Origin: Gammaproteobacteria bacterium
Lineage (GTDB): Bacteria > Pseudomonadota > Gammaproteobacteria > Competibacterales > Competibacteraceae
Assembly (NCBI GenBank): GCA_024235095.1
Contig: JACKNC010000001.1
Span: forward strand, 1,463,501-1,527,500
Reading direction: 5' to 3'
Length of the DNA stretch: 64,000 nucleotides
Below, piece by piece: positions 24,203 through 32,628 of this stretch. The position numbers and the translations under genes are program-made. The notes under the pieces are model-generated. The model made no database searches. It saw only the letters and a program-made list of their open reading frames with translations, and had not been told where the DNA came from. The number at the start of each line of letters is the position of its first letter. Position 1 is the first letter of the stretch.

Positions 24203-25636
24203 TCAGGTATTAATTTTGTGCAAGGCGCGGCCATGCACGGACAGCGCCGCCTCATGCATCGCCTCGTACAAGGTCGGGTGACCGTGAATGGTGCGCGCCA
24301 GGTCTTCACTGCTTGCATGGAATTCCATCGCCAGCACCGCTTCTTGAACCAGCTCGGATGCAAACGGGCCAATGATATGGCAACCGAGCAGCGTATCGGT
24401 TTCCGCATGGGCCAGCAATTTGATCATGCCCGCAGCGGCTTCCATCGCTTTGGCGCGCCCGTTGGCGCTAAATGGGAAGGTTCCAATCTTGTAGGGAATA
24501 CCCTCGGTCTTCAACGCCTGCTCGGTTTTGCCCACCCAGGCGATTTCCGGGTTGGTGTAAATCACCCAGGGAATAGCGTCATAGTTCAGATGCCCGTGCT
24601 GACCAGCGATATTCTCCGCGACCATGATCCCTTCCTCGGAGCCCTTGTGCGCTAGCATCGGTCCGCGCACTACGTCACCGATCGCGTAGACTCCCGGCAA
24701 ATTGGTCTCGCACTTATCGTCAACATGGATGCAACCGCGCTCATCCAGCAGCAAATCCGCCTCGGGCGCCGCTACATTGTCAATATTCGGTCGGCGACCG
24801 ACCGAGACCAGTAGCTTGTCGAACGTGATTTCCTGTTCGCCATCCTTATCCTTGAACGATACCACCACGCCATTTTCGGTCTTTTGCGTAGCGGTCACCC
24901 GTGCGCCCAAGCGAATATCCAGCCCCTGTTTTTTGAACTGACGCAAGGCATCGCGGGCGATTTGCTGATCGGCCAAGGCCAGGAAATCCTCAACCGCTTC
25001 CAACATGATGACCTTGGAACCTAGTCGATTCCAAACGCTGCCCAGCTCCAACCCGATCACCCCGGCGCCAATCACGCCCAGCGTCTTGGGCACCTCGCGG
25101 AAATCCAGAGCGCCGGTTGAATCAACGATGAAGCCCTCGGCGTTATCGACCGGGGCAGCGCCAATCTCAATCGGCTTGGAACCCGTGGCGATGATGACGT
25201 GATCCGCGTTAACGACCTCTACCGAACCGTCCTGGGCGGTGATCTCGACTTGCCGATCCACTAACAGCTTACCGTGGCCCTGCAACCATTCCACACCGTT
25301 GGCTTTGAAGAGCGCACCGATGCCGTTGGTCAATTGCAGGACAATATCCTCCTTGCGCGCCATCATCTTATTCAGGTCCAGCTTGACGCTATCGACATAA
25401 ATACCGTGGCTTTCAATTCCTTCCCTAATGTGATGATATTGTTCGGATGATTCCAGCAGGGTCTTGGATGGAATGCATCCCACGTTCAGACAGGTGCCGC
25501 CCAGGGCGGGATCGCCCTTGAAATTGATCCATTGCTCCACACAAGCGGTTTCCAAACCCAGTTGCGCGCAACGGATCGCCGCTACATAGCCGGCGGGGCC
25601 GCCGCCGATGACGACGACATCGTAAGTTTTAGCCAT
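24203..25636 (-). CDS. lpdA: Dihydrolipoyl dehydrogenase (E3)
   Basis: The E3 component reoxidises dihydrolipoyl groups of 2-oxoacid dehydrogenase complexes, passing electrons to NAD+. The 477-residue flavoprotein has the N-terminal FAD site DVVVIGGGPAGYVAA, the redox-active disulfide GGTCLNVGCIPSK, the NAD site GVIGAGVIGLELGSVW, the second FAD site GVYAIGDVVRGPMLAHKGSEEG, and the C-terminal His-Glu pair in HGHPTLYEAMHEA. It is the last gene of sucA-sucB-lpd, 106 bp after sucB, in a spacer filled with short direct repeats. Position suggests it chiefly serves 2-oxoglutarate dehydrogenase; no other E3 is in the window. Confidence 0.97.
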   Translation of the reverse strand: MAKTYDVVVIGGGPAGYVAAIRCAQLGLETACVEQWINFKGDPALGGTCLNVGCIPSKTLLESSEQYHHIREGIESHGIYVDSVKLDLNKMMARKEDIVLQLTNGIGALFKANGVEWLQGHGKLLVDRQVEITAQDGSVEVVNADHVIIATGSKPIEIGAAPVDNAEGFIVDSTGALDFREVPKTLGVIGAGVIGLELGSVWNRLGSKVIMLEAVEDFLALADQQIARDALRQFKKQGLDIRLGARVTATQKTENGVVVSFKDKDGEQEITFDKLLVSVGRRPNIDNVAAPEADLLLDERGCIHVDDKCETNLPGVYAIGDVVRGPMLAHKGSEEGIMVAENIAGQHGHLNYDAIPWVIYTNPEIAWVGKTEQALKTEGIPYKIGTFPFSANGRAKAMEAAAGMIKLLAHAETDTLLGCHIIGPFASELVQEAVLAMEFHASSEDLARTIHGHPTLYEAMHEAALSVHGRALHKINT

Positions 25637-25652
25637 GCTTGTACCTTGAATA

Positions 25653-25727
25653 GGTTTCAGATTTCAGGTTTTAGGCTCCAGGTTTCAGGTTTCAGGCTCC
25701 AGGTCGATGCCTGACGCCTGAACCTTG
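25653..25727. repeat. Direct-repeat element (TTTCAGG/CTCCAGG units) between sucB and lpd
   Basis: The spacer holds consecutive variants of GGTTTCAG and GGCTCCAGG, about 51 bp, followed by an inverse copy (CCTGACGCCTGAACC). The block can therefore form both tandem repeats and an imperfect hairpin in the sucB-lpd mRNA. Such low-complexity spacer repeats occur scattered in some environmental bacterial genomes. Function is unknown. Confidence 0.6.
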
Positions 25728-25742
25728 ATCCCTTCTTCACCC

Positions 25743-27038
25743 TCAGACGTTCAGAATCAGCCGCGCTGGATCCTCGATGCATTCCTTGACGGTTACCAAG
25801 AAGGTGACTGCTTCGCGCCCGTCGATAATCCGATGATCGTAGGAATGCGCCACATACATCATCGGACGGATGACGACCTGACCATTCTCCGCAACGGGAC
25901 GGTCCTTAGTGGCGTGCATTCCAAGGATACCGCTTTGTGGGGGATTAAGAATCGGCGTGGACATCAACGAACCGAATACGCCGCCATTGGTGATGGTAAA
26001 CGTGCCGCCGGTCATGTCCTCAACCGTCAAAGTCCCATCCTTTGCCTTTTGACCAAAATCGCCGATGGCTTTTTCGATTTCAGCCAAGCTCATTTGATCG
26101 GCGTCGCGCAGGATCGGCACGACCAGACCGCGTGGCGAGGACACGGCAATGCCAATGTCATAGTAGCCATGATAAACCACGTCATTGCCATCAATCGAGC
26201 CGTTGACCGCTGGATAACGCTTGAGCGCTTCGATCACCGCTTTGACGAAGAAGCCCATGAAGCCCAGCCGGACGTTGTGAACCTTTTCAAACTGGTCCTT
26301 GTAGCGGCTGCGCAGATCCATGACCGGCTTCATGTTGATTTCGTTAAAAGTCGTCAACATGGCCGTGCTGTTCTTGGCCATCAGCAACCGTTCGGCGATG
26401 CGCGCGCGCAGCCGGGTCATGGGCACCCGCTGCTCCAGCCGGCCTTGCGCGTCGGGCGGCAGCGCCGCAACGGCCGCAACGGGCGCAGCGGGCGGCAATC
26501 CGCCCTGTGCCCCTTTGCCAAAAGGGGAGGGTGAAACCTGATGGGTTTCGACTGTTGAAGCCGGCGCTGGACGGCCCTGCTTCTGCGCCTCGATGTAGGC
26601 CAGCACATCGGCCTTGGTAACGCGGCCATTGCGGCCACTGCCAGGGATCTTGGTGACATCCAGTCCATGCTCAGCAGCCAGTCGTCGCACGGCGGGACTG
26701 AGTCCTTCCACATCGACCGCCTCGCCTGGTACTGGCGGTGTGACCGGAGTTGGGGCGGGCGCTGGCACCGCTGCAGGAGTCTCAGTAGCAGGTTGAGCCG
26801 CGCCTTCCTCCAGGATGGCGATCGTATCGCCCGTTGTGACAATTTCACCTTCCTGGCGCAGGATCTGCCCCAGGACGCCATCGGTAGGAGCGGGAATGTC
26901 GAGCACCACTTTATCGGTTTCCAGATCAACGAGGTTTTCACCCCGCGTCACCGCGTCTCCCGGTTTTTTCTTCCAGTTAACCAAGGTGCCGTCAGAGACG
27001 GACTCGGGCAGTGTGGGGACTTTTACTTCGACAGTCAT
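25743..27038 (-). CDS. sucB: 2-oxoglutarate dehydrogenase E2, dihydrolipoyllysine succinyltransferase
   Basis: The E2 core of 2-oxoglutarate dehydrogenase transfers succinyl groups from lipoamide to CoA. The 431-residue protein has one lipoyl domain (residues 1-77, with the lipoylated Lys in ETDKVVLD), an Ala/Pro hinge, an E3-binding domain (SPAVRRLAAEHGLDVTKIPG, about 114-150), a second linker, and the catalytic domain from about residue 205 to the end, with the active-site HSYDHRIIDGREAV. The second linker contains SPSPFGKGAQGG (about residues 167-182), encoded by a palindromic repeat element rather than the usual Ala/Pro sequence. It is the middle gene of sucA-sucB-lpd. Confidence 0.97.
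   Translation of the reverse strand: MTVEVKVPTLPESVSDGTLVNWKKKPGDAVTRGENLVDLETDKVVLDIPAPTDGVLGQILRQEGEIVTTGDTIAILEEGAAQPATETPAAVPAPAPTPVTPPVPGEAVDVEGLSPAVRRLAAEHGLDVTKIPGSGRNGRVTKADVLAYIEAQKQGRPAPASTVETHQVSPSPFGKGAQGGLPPAAPVAAVAALPPDAQGRLEQRVPMTRLRARIAERLLMAKNSTAMLTTFNEINMKPVMDLRSRYKDQFEKVHNVRLGFMGFFVKAVIEALKRYPAVNGSIDGNDVVYHGYYDIGIAVSSPRGLVVPILRDADQMSLAEIEKAIGDFGQKAKDGTLTVEDMTGGTFTITNGGVFGSLMSTPILNPPQSGILGMHATKDRPVAENGQVVIRPMMYVAHSYDHRIIDGREAVTFLVTVKECIEDPARLILNV
26495..26540. repeat. Palindromic repeat inserted in frame in the sucB linker
   Basis: The plus strand contains CCCCTTTGCCAAAAGGGG followed by AGGGTGA, nearly the same as the left arm of the MITE-like element at 43661 (CCCCTTTAGCAAAGGG, AGGTGA). 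Here it is translated as part of the flexible linker of SucB without breaking the frame. Confidence 0.55.
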
Positions 27039-27087
27039 TTTATTTGTTCCCTATACTTTTTCGGGTTTTCAGTCTGGATCATCGTGA

Positions 27088-29919
27088 CTACTGACCCAGG
27101 GCCTCGTTGACGAGTTTCTGTTGCTGCTCAACATGGACGCTGTAATAACCCACAGCCGGCGCTGCGGAGGGTTCGCGACCGGCGTAGGACACTTTTTGAT
27201 GCGATTTCAAACTGCGCTCCAGATGGTGCAGGCTTTGATACCAGGCGCCCTGATTCTTGGGTTCCTCCTGACACCAGACAAGCTCGCTCAGGTTCGGATA
27301 CTGGTCGAGCGTCCGGTTGTAAAGCGCCTGCGGGAAGGGATAAAGCTGCTCGATCCGGATAATCGCGACGTGCTCCAGATTCCGTTCGCGGCGCGCTTCC
27401 AACAGGTCGTAATACACCTTGCCGCTGCACGCCACCACGCGGGTGATCTTTTCCACATCGTGCGGATCGGTCTCGGGGATCACCTCCTGGAAACAGCCTT
27501 CGGTCAGATCTTCCAAAGCGTTAACCGCCATGCGATGCCGCAACAAGCTCTTGGGACTCATCGCAATCAAGGGCTTGCGGAATGGGCGCAGCATCTGCCG
27601 ACGCAGCATGTGGAAACATTGGGCCGGCGTTGACGGTACGACCACTTGGATGTTGTTCTCGGCGCACAATTGCAGATAACGCTCCAGCCGGGCCGAGGAG
27701 TGTTCGGGACCCTGACCCTCGAAACCATGCGGCAGCAGCATCACCACGCCGCATAACCGGCCCCACTTGGTCTGACCGGAGGAGATGAACTGGTCAATCA
27801 CCACTTGGGCGCCGTTGGCGAAGTCGCCAAACTGGCCTTCCCAGATGACCAGACCATTTGGTTCCGCCGTGCTGTAGCCATACTCAAAGCCCAGCACTGC
27901 TTCTTCAGACAGAATGGAATCAATGACGAAAAAGGTCGGCTGACCGGGATACAGATTCATCAACGGCGTATAACTGCTGCCATCTTTCTGATTATGCAAT
28001 ACCGAATGCCGATGGAAGAAGGTGCCGCGCCCGCAGTCCTGACCGGAGATGCGCACTTGGTAGCCTTCATGAAGCAGGGTCGCGTAGGCCAGGTTCTCGG
28101 CGAAACCCCAGTCCAAGGCCAACGCGCCCGCCGCCATTTTGCGGCGATCATCCATGATTTTGGCCACCCGAGGATGCATTTCCAATCCCTCAGGCACCTT
28201 CAGCAACTGATCGGATAGTTCGCGCACCGTCTCTGCCGAGACAGCGGTATGAACCTGGGCGTCCCAGTCTTCATGCTTGTAAGCGGACCAGTCAATAAAA
28301 TACGAGCTTTTAACAAAGGGTAACGTGGGCCGCGATACTTGCTGGCCGGCATCGAGATCGGCGCGGTATTTCGCCTGCATTTCCTGGAAATCGGCCTCGG
28401 CGATCACGCCTTCCGCGATCAGTTTTTCCGCGTACAAGGCGGCGGCGGTCTTCCGCGCGCGGATTTTCTTGTACATCATCGGCTGGGTGGCTGCTGGTTC
28501 ATCGGCCTCGTTGTGCCCCAGACGGCGATAGCAGATCATGTCGATGACGACATCCTTGTTAAAGGTCATCCGGTATTCAACCGCCAGCCGGGTGACGAAC
28601 AGCACGGCTTCAGGATCATCGCCGTTCACATGGAAAATCGGCGCCTGTACCATCTTGGCTACATCGGTGCAATACAGCGCCGAGCGGGTATCCAGCGGGT
28701 TGCTGGTGGTGAAGCCGATTTGATTATTGATGACGATATGGATGGTTCCGCCGGTGCGATAACCGCGCACCTGGGAGAATTGCAGGGTTTCCATCACCAC
28801 GCCCTGGCCGGCGAACGCGGCGTCGCCGTGGATCAACAGCGGCATAACCCGGTTGAACGGCGGGAAGGGCGCGCCCGGCTCGCGGCGGCGCTCCAGGCGG
28901 GCGCGCACCGAACCCTCAACCACCGGATTGGCGATTTCCAGATGGGAAGGATTGAACGCCAGGGCCAAATGCACCGGGCCTCCGGGAGTTTCCACATCGG
29001 AGGAGAAACCCATGTGGTATTTCACATCGCCGGTGCTGCTTTCCGCGACCCGGCGTTTGCCTTCGAATTCTTCAAACAATTCGCTGGGAGCCTTGCCAAT
29101 GATGTTGACCAGCACGTTCAACCGGCCACGATGGGCCATGCCAATGATGATTTCCTGAACGCCCTGGGCGCCGGATTGCTGGATAATCTCATCCATCATC
29201 GGAATCAGGCTGTCGCCGCCTTCCAGCGAAAAACGCTTCTGACCCACGTAGCGGGTGTGCAGATAGCGCTCCAGTCCCTCGGCGGCCACCAGCCAACGCA
29301 ACAATGCCCGCCGTTCCCCGGCGCTCAGATCAAGCTGGGCGCGTTGCCCCTCCAGGCGTTTTTGAATCCAGCGCTTCTCTTCCGTCTCGTTGATATGCAT
29401 GTACTCGGAACCGATAGTGCCGACGTACACATCGCGGATCAGATCGAGGATTTCGCGCAGGGTCCATTGCGAGGGTGCGACCAGCGATCCGGTATTGAAC
29501 AGGGTCTCCATGTCTGCTTCGCTCAGGCCGTGGTAGCCTGGCTCCAGATCGGGCACCGGTGGCCGGTCGCGAAGCCGCAACGGATCAAGGTCAGCCGCTT
29601 TATGGCCCCGGTGGCGATAGGCATTAATAATGCGCAAGACGGCGGCCTGTTTCTCCGCTGCGGCGGGACTCAGGACCTGCACTCGGCCCACGCCGGCTCC
29701 GGGTTGCAACGCCAGTTGCGCGAAGGAATCGCGGATCGGGCCGTGGGCGACATCCCGGGCGCCGGCAGTCTGGGCTTGCAGATCGCGGAAATACTGCCGC
29801 CAGTTGTCGCTGACCGATTCCGGGTCGGTCAGGAAACTCTCGTAGAGTTCTTCGATAAACGCCGCATTACCGCCGAACAGCGGCGAACTTTGGCGAAATT
29901 GCTCGATGAGGGTGCTCAT
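27088..29919 (-). CDS. sucA: 2-oxoglutarate dehydrogenase E1 component
   Basis: The thiamin diphosphate enzyme that decarboxylates 2-oxoglutarate and succinylates lipoamide on SucB, in the TCA cycle. From MSTLIEQFRQ (ATG at 29919) it is 943 residues. The N-terminal E2-interaction helix LFGGNAAFIEELYESFL is typical. Further features are the MAHRGRLNVLVNI region, the ThDP-binding GDAAFAGQGVVMETLQ and NNQIGFTTS, and the C-terminal CSGKVYYDL and WCQEEPKNQGAWY. The open frame extends to 29973, but those residues are unlike SucA. It is the first gene of the operon; sucB follows after 49 bp. Upstream sdh genes are not adjacent: dksA is divergent. Confidence 0.97.
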   Translation of the reverse strand: MSTLIEQFRQSSPLFGGNAAFIEELYESFLTDPESVSDNWRQYFRDLQAQTAGARDVAHGPIRDSFAQLALQPGAGVGRVQVLSPAAAEKQAAVLRIINAYRHRGHKAADLDPLRLRDRPPVPDLEPGYHGLSEADMETLFNTGSLVAPSQWTLREILDLIRDVYVGTIGSEYMHINETEEKRWIQKRLEGQRAQLDLSAGERRALLRWLVAAEGLERYLHTRYVGQKRFSLEGGDSLIPMMDEIIQQSGAQGVQEIIIGMAHRGRLNVLVNIIGKAPSELFEEFEGKRRVAESSTGDVKYHMGFSSDVETPGGPVHLALAFNPSHLEIANPVVEGSVRARLERRREPGAPFPPFNRVMPLLIHGDAAFAGQGVVMETLQFSQVRGYRTGGTIHIVINNQIGFTTSNPLDTRSALYCTDVAKMVQAPIFHVNGDDPEAVLFVTRLAVEYRMTFNKDVVIDMICYRRLGHNEADEPAATQPMMYKKIRARKTAAALYAEKLIAEGVIAEADFQEMQAKYRADLDAGQQVSRPTLPFVKSSYFIDWSAYKHEDWDAQVHTAVSAETVRELSDQLLKVPEGLEMHPRVAKIMDDRRKMAAGALALDWGFAENLAYATLLHEGYQVRISGQDCGRGTFFHRHSVLHNQKDGSSYTPLMNLYPGQPTFFVIDSILSEEAVLGFEYGYSTAEPNGLVIWEGQFGDFANGAQVVIDQFISSGQTKWGRLCGVVMLLPHGFEGQGPEHSSARLERYLQLCAENNIQVVVPSTPAQCFHMLRRQMLRPFRKPLIAMSPKSLLRHRMAVNALEDLTEGCFQEVIPETDPHDVEKITRVVACSGKVYYDLLEARRERNLEHVAIIRIEQLYPFPQALYNRTLDQYPNLSELVWCQEEPKNQGAWYQSLHHLERSLKSHQKVSYAGREPSAAPAVGYYSVHVEQQQKLVNEALGQ

Positions 29920-30276
29920 TAGATAATGGTTGACTCCCGGGTATTGTAGGGATCGCCGGGAAACGCCCGTCACCGGCGGATTTCCTGGCGCGTGATTGAA
30001 TATGCGCGGCTTGTGGCGCTCTCGCTGAATATTGATGAGGATGCGAAGTTATGGCGCTATGAAATTAAAGTTTAATTATAGCGACAGCAGGGATAGGGAT
30101 AAACCCATGTTTCATTAGATTCAATTATCGTCCGGCTGTTGGATTTTTTGCCATGAGAAAAAGGGTGTTGTACATTTCGATCAATGACATCATGGGTTGT
30201 TGATGTCAGCGTTGCGGCGGATGCTCGATAAGAAACTTCGCTGCGCTGGTTTAGCTCCATTCAAGAGGGAATCGCG
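29920..30276. other. Divergent intergenic region sucA / dksA
   Basis: A 357-bp region with no supported gene. It must hold the sucA promoter (minus) and the dksA promoter (plus). The middle (30055-30200) is AT-rich. No operator could be assigned with confidence by eye. Confidence 0.4.
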
Positions 30277-30702
30277 ATGGCTTCCGCCCACCCACTCCCC
30301 CAGGAAACGCCTGCTTCCCAGCCGCCCGCTGAGGGTGAGGATTACATGAGCGACATTCAGTTGGCGCACTTCCGCCAGATGCTGCTCGATTGGAAGCAAA
30401 GTCTGCTGAACGAGGTGGATCGCACGGTCAATCACATGCGGGATGATTCCACGGCTTTCCCTGATCCTAACGACCGCGCTACTCAGGAAGAGGAATTCAG
30501 CCTGGAATTGCGCACCCGCGACCGGGAACGCAAATTGCTTAAGAAAATCAACGAATCCCTGGCGCAAATCGACAATGGCGAGTATGGCTATTGCGAGGCC
30601 TGTGGCATGGAGATTGGGTTGCCGCGGATGCAGGCTCGGCCAACGGCTACGTTATGCATTGATTGCAAAACGCTGGAAGAGGTCCGCGAAGGACCCCGTT
30701 AA
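30277..30702 (+). CDS. dksA: RNA polymerase-binding transcription factor DksA
   Basis: DksA enters the RNA polymerase secondary channel and, with ppGpp, adjusts rRNA and biosynthetic promoters. The 141-residue protein has the coiled-coil tip motif DPNDRAT (the functional DxxDxA aspartates are intact), then EEEFSLELRTRDRERKLLKKI, and a four-Cys zinc finger YCEACG..CIDC. The start with GAGGGA 6 nt upstream gives the long N-terminal extension seen in E. coli DksA; an inner ATG at MSDIQLAHF is less likely. gluQ follows after 15 bp, the usual gammaproteobacterial pair. Confidence 0.97.
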   Translation: MASAHPLPQETPASQPPAEGEDYMSDIQLAHFRQMLLDWKQSLLNEVDRTVNHMRDDSTAFPDPNDRATQEEEFSLELRTRDRERKLLKKINESLAQIDNGEYGYCEACGMEIGLPRMQARPTATLCIDCKTLEEVREGPR

Positions 30703-30717
30703 ATCCTGGTTCGTTCG

Positions 30718-31656
30718 ATGCTTGCCGAACCCGGCCCGGTTTGCGGCCGGTTTGCCCCTTCGCCTACCGGTCCCCTGCATTTCGGATCGTTGGTTGCCGC
30801 GCTGGGCAGTTTTCTGGAAGCGCGCGCTCAGGGAGGTCAATGGTTAGTGCGCATCGAGGATGTGGATGCGCCGCGCACCGCGCCAGGCGCGGCGGAAGCC
30901 ATCTTGCGCACCCTCGAAAGTTGTGGATTGTTCTGGGATGGTGCGGTGTGGTATCAAAGTCAACGGACCGAGCGTTACCAGGCGGCGCTGGAAGCATTGT
31001 CGCACGCCGGGCAAGTTTACCCTTGCACATGTACGCGCCGCGAATTGGCGGGATGTCCACGCGGGCGGGATGGCAGTTCCCTCTATCCTGGCCATTGCCG
31101 CACAGGTCCGCGCCGCCCAGGGCGGCCTCACGCCGTCCGCTTGCGGGTGACGAATACCCGACTGACTTTCCATGACGCCGTTCAAGGGGAATACCATCAG
31201 TACCTGGAAAGCGAGGTCGGCGACTTCGTGATCCGCCGAGCCGATAGACTGTTTACCTATCAACTGGCGGTGGTGGTCGACGATGCCGATCAAGGCGTAA
31301 CCGAGGTGATTCGCGGCAGCGATCTGCTGGATTCCACACCTCGGCAGGTGTATCTACAAGGGCTATTGGGACTGCTAACGCCGCGCTATGGTCATCTGCC
31401 TGTCGCTGTGGATGAACGCGGCGACAAGCTGAGCAAGCAGACGCACGCGCCGCCACTGGATGAGCGCAACCCCGGCCCAGCGCTGTGGTATGCCTTGCGC
31501 TTCCTGGGACAGCAACCACCCGCCGAACTGTTGAATGCGCCGCTCGCTGAACTCCTGAATTGGGCGCGGGCGCATTGGCGACTGGAAAGGGCGCCGAGCG
31601 TGCGGGCGCAGTTGGAGCGGCAATCAGCTGGTTTTTCGCCCATACACCGTCGCTAA
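30718..31656 (+). CDS. gluQ: Glutamyl-Q tRNA(Asp) synthetase
   Basis: A GluRS paralogue lacking the anticodon-binding domain; it attaches glutamate to queuosine at the wobble position of tRNA-Asp. The 312-residue protein has the HIGH-region GRFAPSPTGPLHFGSLVAAL, acceptor-binding IEDVDAPR, a zinc site (YPCTCTRRELAGCPRG with a later YPGHCR), EVIRGSDLLDSTPRQ, and the signature loop DKLSKQTHA. Length matches stand-alone GluQ rather than full GluRS. It is co-transcribed with dksA. Its last 33 bp overlap the convergent EamA gene. Two identical tRNA-Asp genes, its substrate tRNA, lie at 51.7-51.9 kb. Confidence 0.95.
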   Translation: MLAEPGPVCGRFAPSPTGPLHFGSLVAALGSFLEARAQGGQWLVRIEDVDAPRTAPGAAEAILRTLESCGLFWDGAVWYQSQRTERYQAALEALSHAGQVYPCTCTRRELAGCPRGRDGSSLYPGHCRTGPRRPGRPHAVRLRVTNTRLTFHDAVQGEYHQYLESEVGDFVIRRADRLFTYQLAVVVDDADQGVTEVIRGSDLLDSTPRQVYLQGLLGLLTPRYGHLPVAVDERGDKLSKQTHAPPLDERNPGPALWYALRFLGQQPPAELLNAPLAELLNWARAHWRLERAPSVRAQLERQSAGFSPIHRR

Positions 31657-32529
31657 CCAAATGCCCAAAGCAATTAAAGCAATGCCAGCGGCATGGAAAG
31701 CGTAAAGCCGTTCGTCAAGGAAAATCATCGCCAGTACCGCGCCAAAAGCCGGCATCAGATGCAGAAACTGGCCGGCGCGATTGGCGCCCAATTCGGCCAC
31801 CGCCCGATTCCAGAAGATGTAGGCTAAAATAGAAGGAAACAACGCTAGATAGAAAATGCTGGCGAGAGTTGCGGTATTGAGAAGGAAAAATCGGTCATGG
31901 GTCAGATCCCAGCTATAGAACGGCGTCAGGATAATAACGCCAATAATCATGGTTATGGCCTGAAAATTCAGCGGATGCAGGTCCGGTGGCCGCCAACGCA
32001 AGCAGACCGAGTACAAAGCCCAACTCAACACCGCCGCCAGAATCCATAGATCGCCGGAATTGACCTGCTGAGCCAGCAAATTTCCTGGGACGCCGCGACT
32101 GACAATGGCCAACACGCCCGACAGCGACAGGGCAATGCCCAACATCTGCCAACGAGTCACGGTCTGGCGCAGCAGCAAAAATGACAGCGCGATGATCAAA
32201 ACCGGCGTGATGGACAGCATGATGACTGCATTCGTCACGGTCGTGGTTTGCAGGCCGATATAGACGCAGGTGTTAAAATTCACCACGCCCAGCAGGCTAA
32301 GCCATAATAAAATCGGCCAATGGCGGCGCAGCAGCGGCCCCTGTTGACGCAGCGAACTCCAGACGAAGGGGAGTAGAATGAGTAGCGCCACCGCCCAGCG
32401 CCAGAACGACAGGGTGAAGGGCGTGAAGACGGTATGCACCGCTCGACCCAGTACAAAGTTTCCGGACCAGAACAAGGTCGTGAGCACCAGCAACACATAG
32501 GGTGAGAGATGCCAGGGAGATGGATTCAT
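31624..32529 (-). CDS. EamA/DMT-family transporter
   Basis: A 301-residue drug/metabolite transporter superfamily protein with about ten hydrophobic helices arranged as two EamA repeats (residues about 10-145 and 155-295). It starts PYVLLVLTTLFWSGNFVLGRAVH, the typical first helix with FWSGNF. The second repeat ends EEL-like as FLDERLYAFHAAGIALIALGIWLA. Members export metabolites or amino acids; the substrate cannot be inferred. It converges with gluQ, and the 3' ends overlap by 33 bp. The DAHP synthase gene is divergent, about 100 bp away. Confidence 0.92.
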   Translation of the reverse strand: MNPSPWHLSPYVLLVLTTLFWSGNFVLGRAVHTVFTPFTLSFWRWAVALLILLPFVWSSLRQQGPLLRRHWPILLWLSLLGVVNFNTCVYIGLQTTTVTNAVIMLSITPVLIIALSFLLLRQTVTRWQMLGIALSLSGVLAIVSRGVPGNLLAQQVNSGDLWILAAVLSWALYSVCLRWRPPDLHPLNFQAITMIIGVIILTPFYSWDLTHDRFFLLNTATLASIFYLALFPSILAYIFWNRAVAELGANRAGQFLHLMPAFGAVLAMIFLDERLYAFHAAGIALIALGIWLATVYGRKTS

Positions 32530-32628
32530 AAGGATGGACGATCAGTTATTTTTCAATGGGATTAATGCGCGTTCTGTTCATACCTTGCGCTTCTCCCGCC
32601 CAATCATACGCAACTTTCAGGAATAGCG

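Noticed and set aside
28339..29922. 527-codon plus-strand ORF
   Set aside because: It is antisense to sucA, whose 943 residues match the family along the whole length; the antisense frame is open because of GC-rich codon bias.
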